Shown here: positions 61,780-64,000 of the stretch, in pieces | How positions within the stretch are numbered: the first letter of the stretch is position 1 | How the letters are laid out: each line of letters opens with the position of its first letter | From: Candidatus Zixiibacteriota bacterium | GTDB lineage: Bacteria; Zixibacteria; MSB-5A5; GN15; FEB-12 | Length of the DNA: 64,000 bases | NCBI GenBank assembly: GCA_035380245.1 | Contig: DAOSXA010000001.1 | Location: 1,246,716 to 1,310,715, forward strand | Direction: 5' to 3' | Notes under the pieces: generated by a model | What the model was told of the DNA's origin: nothing | Seen by the model: only the letters and a program-made list of their open reading frames with translations | The model's database searches: none | Translations under genes and position numbers: made by a program

Positions 61780-63393
61780 TTATTGCACTTTGACGGCGCC
61801 GGATGGTCCGGCGGCAGCTACCTCGGGTGAAACATCGCTAGCAAACTGCTCAAAATTATCCTGGAACAGGCCCACCAGTTTAGCGGCCTGGCGGTCGTAA
61901 GCCTCAGGATCGGTCCAGGTCTGACGTGGTTTCAGGATGTTGCTCGGTACGCCGGGGCATTCGGTTGGGACTTCAACTCCAAATACCGGATCGGTTTCAA
62001 ACGGAACATCGTTCAGGTTGCCGTGAAGAGCGGCGTTCAATAAGGCCCGCGTGTATTCGATTTTCATCCGCTTGCCGACGCCATAAGGTCCACCCGACCA
62101 GCCGGTGTTGACCAGCCAGCAGGTAGCCTGGTGTTTTTTGATCTTTTCGGCCAGCAACTCGGCATACCGGAACGGATGCAGAACCATGAACGGAGCTCCG
62201 AAACAGGCGGAGAAGGTAGCCTGGGGTTCGGTAATTCCGGCTTCGGTCCCGGCTACCTTAGCGGTATAGCCGGAGATGAAATGGTACATCGCCTGCTGCG
62301 GAGTCAACCGTGAAATCGGCGGCATGACACCGAAAGCATCGGCGGTCAACATGATCACGTTTTTCGGATGGCCCGCTTTACTTTCGCGGAGAGCATTCGG
62401 AATATGTGACAGGGGGTAAGCGGCGCGAGTGTTTTCGGTCAGGCTGTCGTCATCCAGATCGAGACGACGGGTAATGGGATCGATCCCGACGTTTTCGAGG
62501 ATCGTTCCGAAACGACGAGTCGTGGCATAAATCTCCGGTTCTGATGTTTTGGAGAGACGAATCACCTTGGCATAGCAGCCACCCTCGAAATTGAAGACAC
62601 CGTCGGCGCTCCAGCCGTGTTCGTCGTCGCCGATCAGTTTACGCTGTGGGTCAGCCGAAAGCGTGGTTTTACCGGTCCCGGAAAGACCGAAGAACAGGGC
62701 AACATCCCCTTCCTGACCGACATTGGCGCTGCAATGCATCGAGAGCACCTTCTTCTGGGGCAGCAAATAATTAAGTACGGTGAAGATCGACTTTTTAATC
62801 TCCCCGCCGTAAGCCGTACCGCCGATCAGAACCATTTTGCGACTGAGGTTAAGCAGAATGAAAGCCTCAGAGTTGGTACCGTCCACTTCGGGAATGGCAT
62901 GGAAATTCGGCACATGCAGGACCGTGAACTCCGGTTTGTGATCGGCCAGTTCCTCAGGTGTCGCCTGGATAAACATATTGCGCGCAAACAGGTTGTGCCA
63001 GGCAGTTTCCGTTATGATACGAATCGGCAGGCGATATTTGGGATCATATCCGGCGAAGCAATCCTGCACGAACAAAGGCCGTCCCTGCAAATAGGCCTGA
63101 AGACGCCGAAACATCAGGTCGAAGCGCTGGACCTCGAACGGCTTATTGATCTTACCCCACCAGACCAGATCGTGCGACCCGGCTTCATCAACGATGAATT
63201 TATCCTTGGCGGCGCGACCGGTATGATGACCGGTACGGACAGCGATCGGCCCGAGATGAGCCATGACTCCCTCGTCCCGCTTGATGATCTCTTCGTAGAG
63301 AAGAGGCGTGTTATGGTTCCAATGAACTCGGCCGACATTGACCAGGCCGTGGTTCTCAATACCATAAGAGCTTTTAATTCGTTTGACTGCCAT
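61780..63393 (-). CDS. pckA: Phosphoenolpyruvate carboxykinase (ATP)
   Basis: This 537-aa enzyme turns oxaloacetate plus ATP into PEP and CO2. It has GLSGTGKTTLSADP (236-249, the kinase-1a/P-loop), IGDDEHGWSADGVFNFEGGCYAK (kinase-2 and metal binding), RRFGTILENV, and the C-terminal NTGWSGGPYGVGKRM, all characteristic of the ATP-dependent family. Length is normal. In fermentative or fumarate-reducing cells the reverse reaction can also be used. The gene stands alone. Confidence 0.97.
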   Translation of the reverse strand: MAVKRIKSSYGIENHGLVNVGRVHWNHNTPLLYEEIIKRDEGVMAHLGPIAVRTGHHTGRAAKDKFIVDEAGSHDLVWWGKINKPFEVQRFDLMFRRLQAYLQGRPLFVQDCFAGYDPKYRLPIRIITETAWHNLFARNMFIQATPEELADHKPEFTVLHVPNFHAIPEVDGTNSEAFILLNLSRKMVLIGGTAYGGEIKKSIFTVLNYLLPQKKVLSMHCSANVGQEGDVALFFGLSGTGKTTLSADPQRKLIGDDEHGWSADGVFNFEGGCYAKVIRLSKTSEPEIYATTRRFGTILENVGIDPITRRLDLDDDSLTENTRAAYPLSHIPNALRESKAGHPKNVIMLTADAFGVMPPISRLTPQQAMYHFISGYTAKVAGTEAGITEPQATFSACFGAPFMVLHPFRYAELLAEKIKKHQATCWLVNTGWSGGPYGVGKRMKIEYTRALLNAALHGNLNDVPFETDPVFGVEVPTECPGVPSNILKPRQTWTDPEAYDRQAAKLVGLFQDNFEQFASDVSPEVAAAGPSGAVKVQ

Positions 63394-63577
63394 ATTTCCT
63401 AACTCCCTTTATGGATGGTGTTTTCAAGATGGATGAAAAACTGACTCCTTCATGTTATCGACAGTATCGGAGGGTTTCTAAACCGACTGAGCCGGTCTAA
63501 GATCAAAGTTGATTCTATAGAAAGCCCCGTGTAGTATTCTTATACAAGTTCAGGACCAATTCGCACGGAGATATAAA

Positions 63578-64000
63578 GTGTTTCGCAGATACAGTTTTCT
63601 TCTTCTGCTGCTTTTAGCGGCAGGACTAATAACCGGTTTAGAGGCCTGTAACCGTCTGGCGCAGGCTCGACAGCAGCAGGAAGCCCGCTTTGAGCAGTTC
63701 GGTTTAACCGAAGCCACCCTTCTCGGCAAGCCGATCTACAGCACCGCCGGTGAGTATTCTCCGTCGGTCTCGGCTGATGGAAAAACGCTGGTATTTCAAT
63801 CCAATCGGCTCGATAAGCGTTCCTGGCTGCTGTTTATCACCTACCTGACACCCAGCGGCTGGACTGAGCCGAAGCCGTTGGAAAATATCAATTCCGGATC
63901 GTTCGACGGCACCCCGTTTCTGACGTACGATCAAAACCACCTGCTTATTTCCTCGCGCCGACCCGGTGGATTGGGGCAGACCGACATCTGGATTTCCCGC
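63578..64000 (+). CDS. PD40-like lipoprotein, cut by window end
   Basis: An open frame from GTG 63578 (GGAG 9 nt upstream) runs off the end of the window, giving 141 residues. It has a lipoprotein signal (FLLLLLLAAGLITGLEAC). PD40 blades follow: YSPSVSADGKTLVFQSNR, GTPFLTYDQNHLLISSRR, then GLGQTDIWIS. It resembles the lipoprotein at 51604-52620. The C-terminus is not visible. Confidence 0.8.
   Translation, partial: MFRRYSFLLLLLLAAGLITGLEACNRLAQARQQQEARFEQFGLTEATLLGKPIYSTAGEYSPSVSADGKTLVFQSNRLDKRSWLLFITYLTPSGWTEPKPLENINSGSFDGTPFLTYDQNHLLISSRRPGGLGQTDIWISR

Overview
The window comes from a bacterium of about 55% GC. Three things suggest the FCB group, most likely candidate phylum Zixibacteria. 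Secreted proteins carry dockerin-like repeats of the type D-x-N-x-D-G-x-x-D-I-x-D-L-V-x-x-V-x-Y-M-F. There are several PD40/TolB-like and transglutaminase lipoproteins and an exosortase. Intergenic spaces are full of REP-like palindromes. The taxon is an inference; no rRNA or marker-tree evidence is present.

Positions 399-14,000 hold a complete type III-B CRISPR-Cas locus, all on the minus strand. The order is cmr1, cmr2(cas10), cmr3, cmr4, cmr5, cmr6, a membrane protein with a CARF-like sensor domain, a small Csx3-like protein, leader 2 with array 2 (12 repeats), a cas6-RT-cas1 triple fusion, cas2, and leader 1 with array 1 (8 repeats). Most genes overlap by ATGA. Cas10 keeps the GGDD cyclase motif but has no HD nuclease domain, so signalling through cyclic oligoadenylate to the membrane protein is the probable output. 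The Csx3-like protein is a candidate brake. The two arrays use different 35-bp repeats, yet their leaders have identical geometry. The locus borders a tRNA-Asn gene and a serine-recombinase remnant on one side, and a truncated dockerin gene on the other.

Positions 14,700-26,000 are mostly chromosomal. They hold a twin-PDZ protein, a broken lytic-transglycosylase lipoprotein, a secreted unknown, hprK, two dockerin proteins, and the operon pgsA-pgpA-cinA-thpR. Positions 26,200-36,100 hold a five-haem cytochrome and an exosortase/EpsI/UbiA-type prenyltransferase/lipoprotein operon. A lipid kinase, a DUF5683-type protein, a degenerate HD-GYP protein and a HEAT-repeat protein follow.

Positions 36,100-43,500 are an accessory, repeat-rich stretch. 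It has two REP-associated tyrosine transposases (RAYTs), each bracketed by palindromes, on either side of GDP-deoxymannose and nucleotide-sugar dehydrogenase genes for surface polysaccharide.

Positions 43,500-47,600 are a fumarate reductase/succinate dehydrogenase-like operon. It has HdrC- and HdrB-type subunits, no membrane anchor, and a Rex-like redox operator just downstream of its promoter. The rest holds a pair of transglutaminase-like proteins, PD40 lipoproteins, a large multi-PAS sensor kinase with its NtrC-type regulator, a hybrid kinase, and ATP-dependent PEP carboxykinase.
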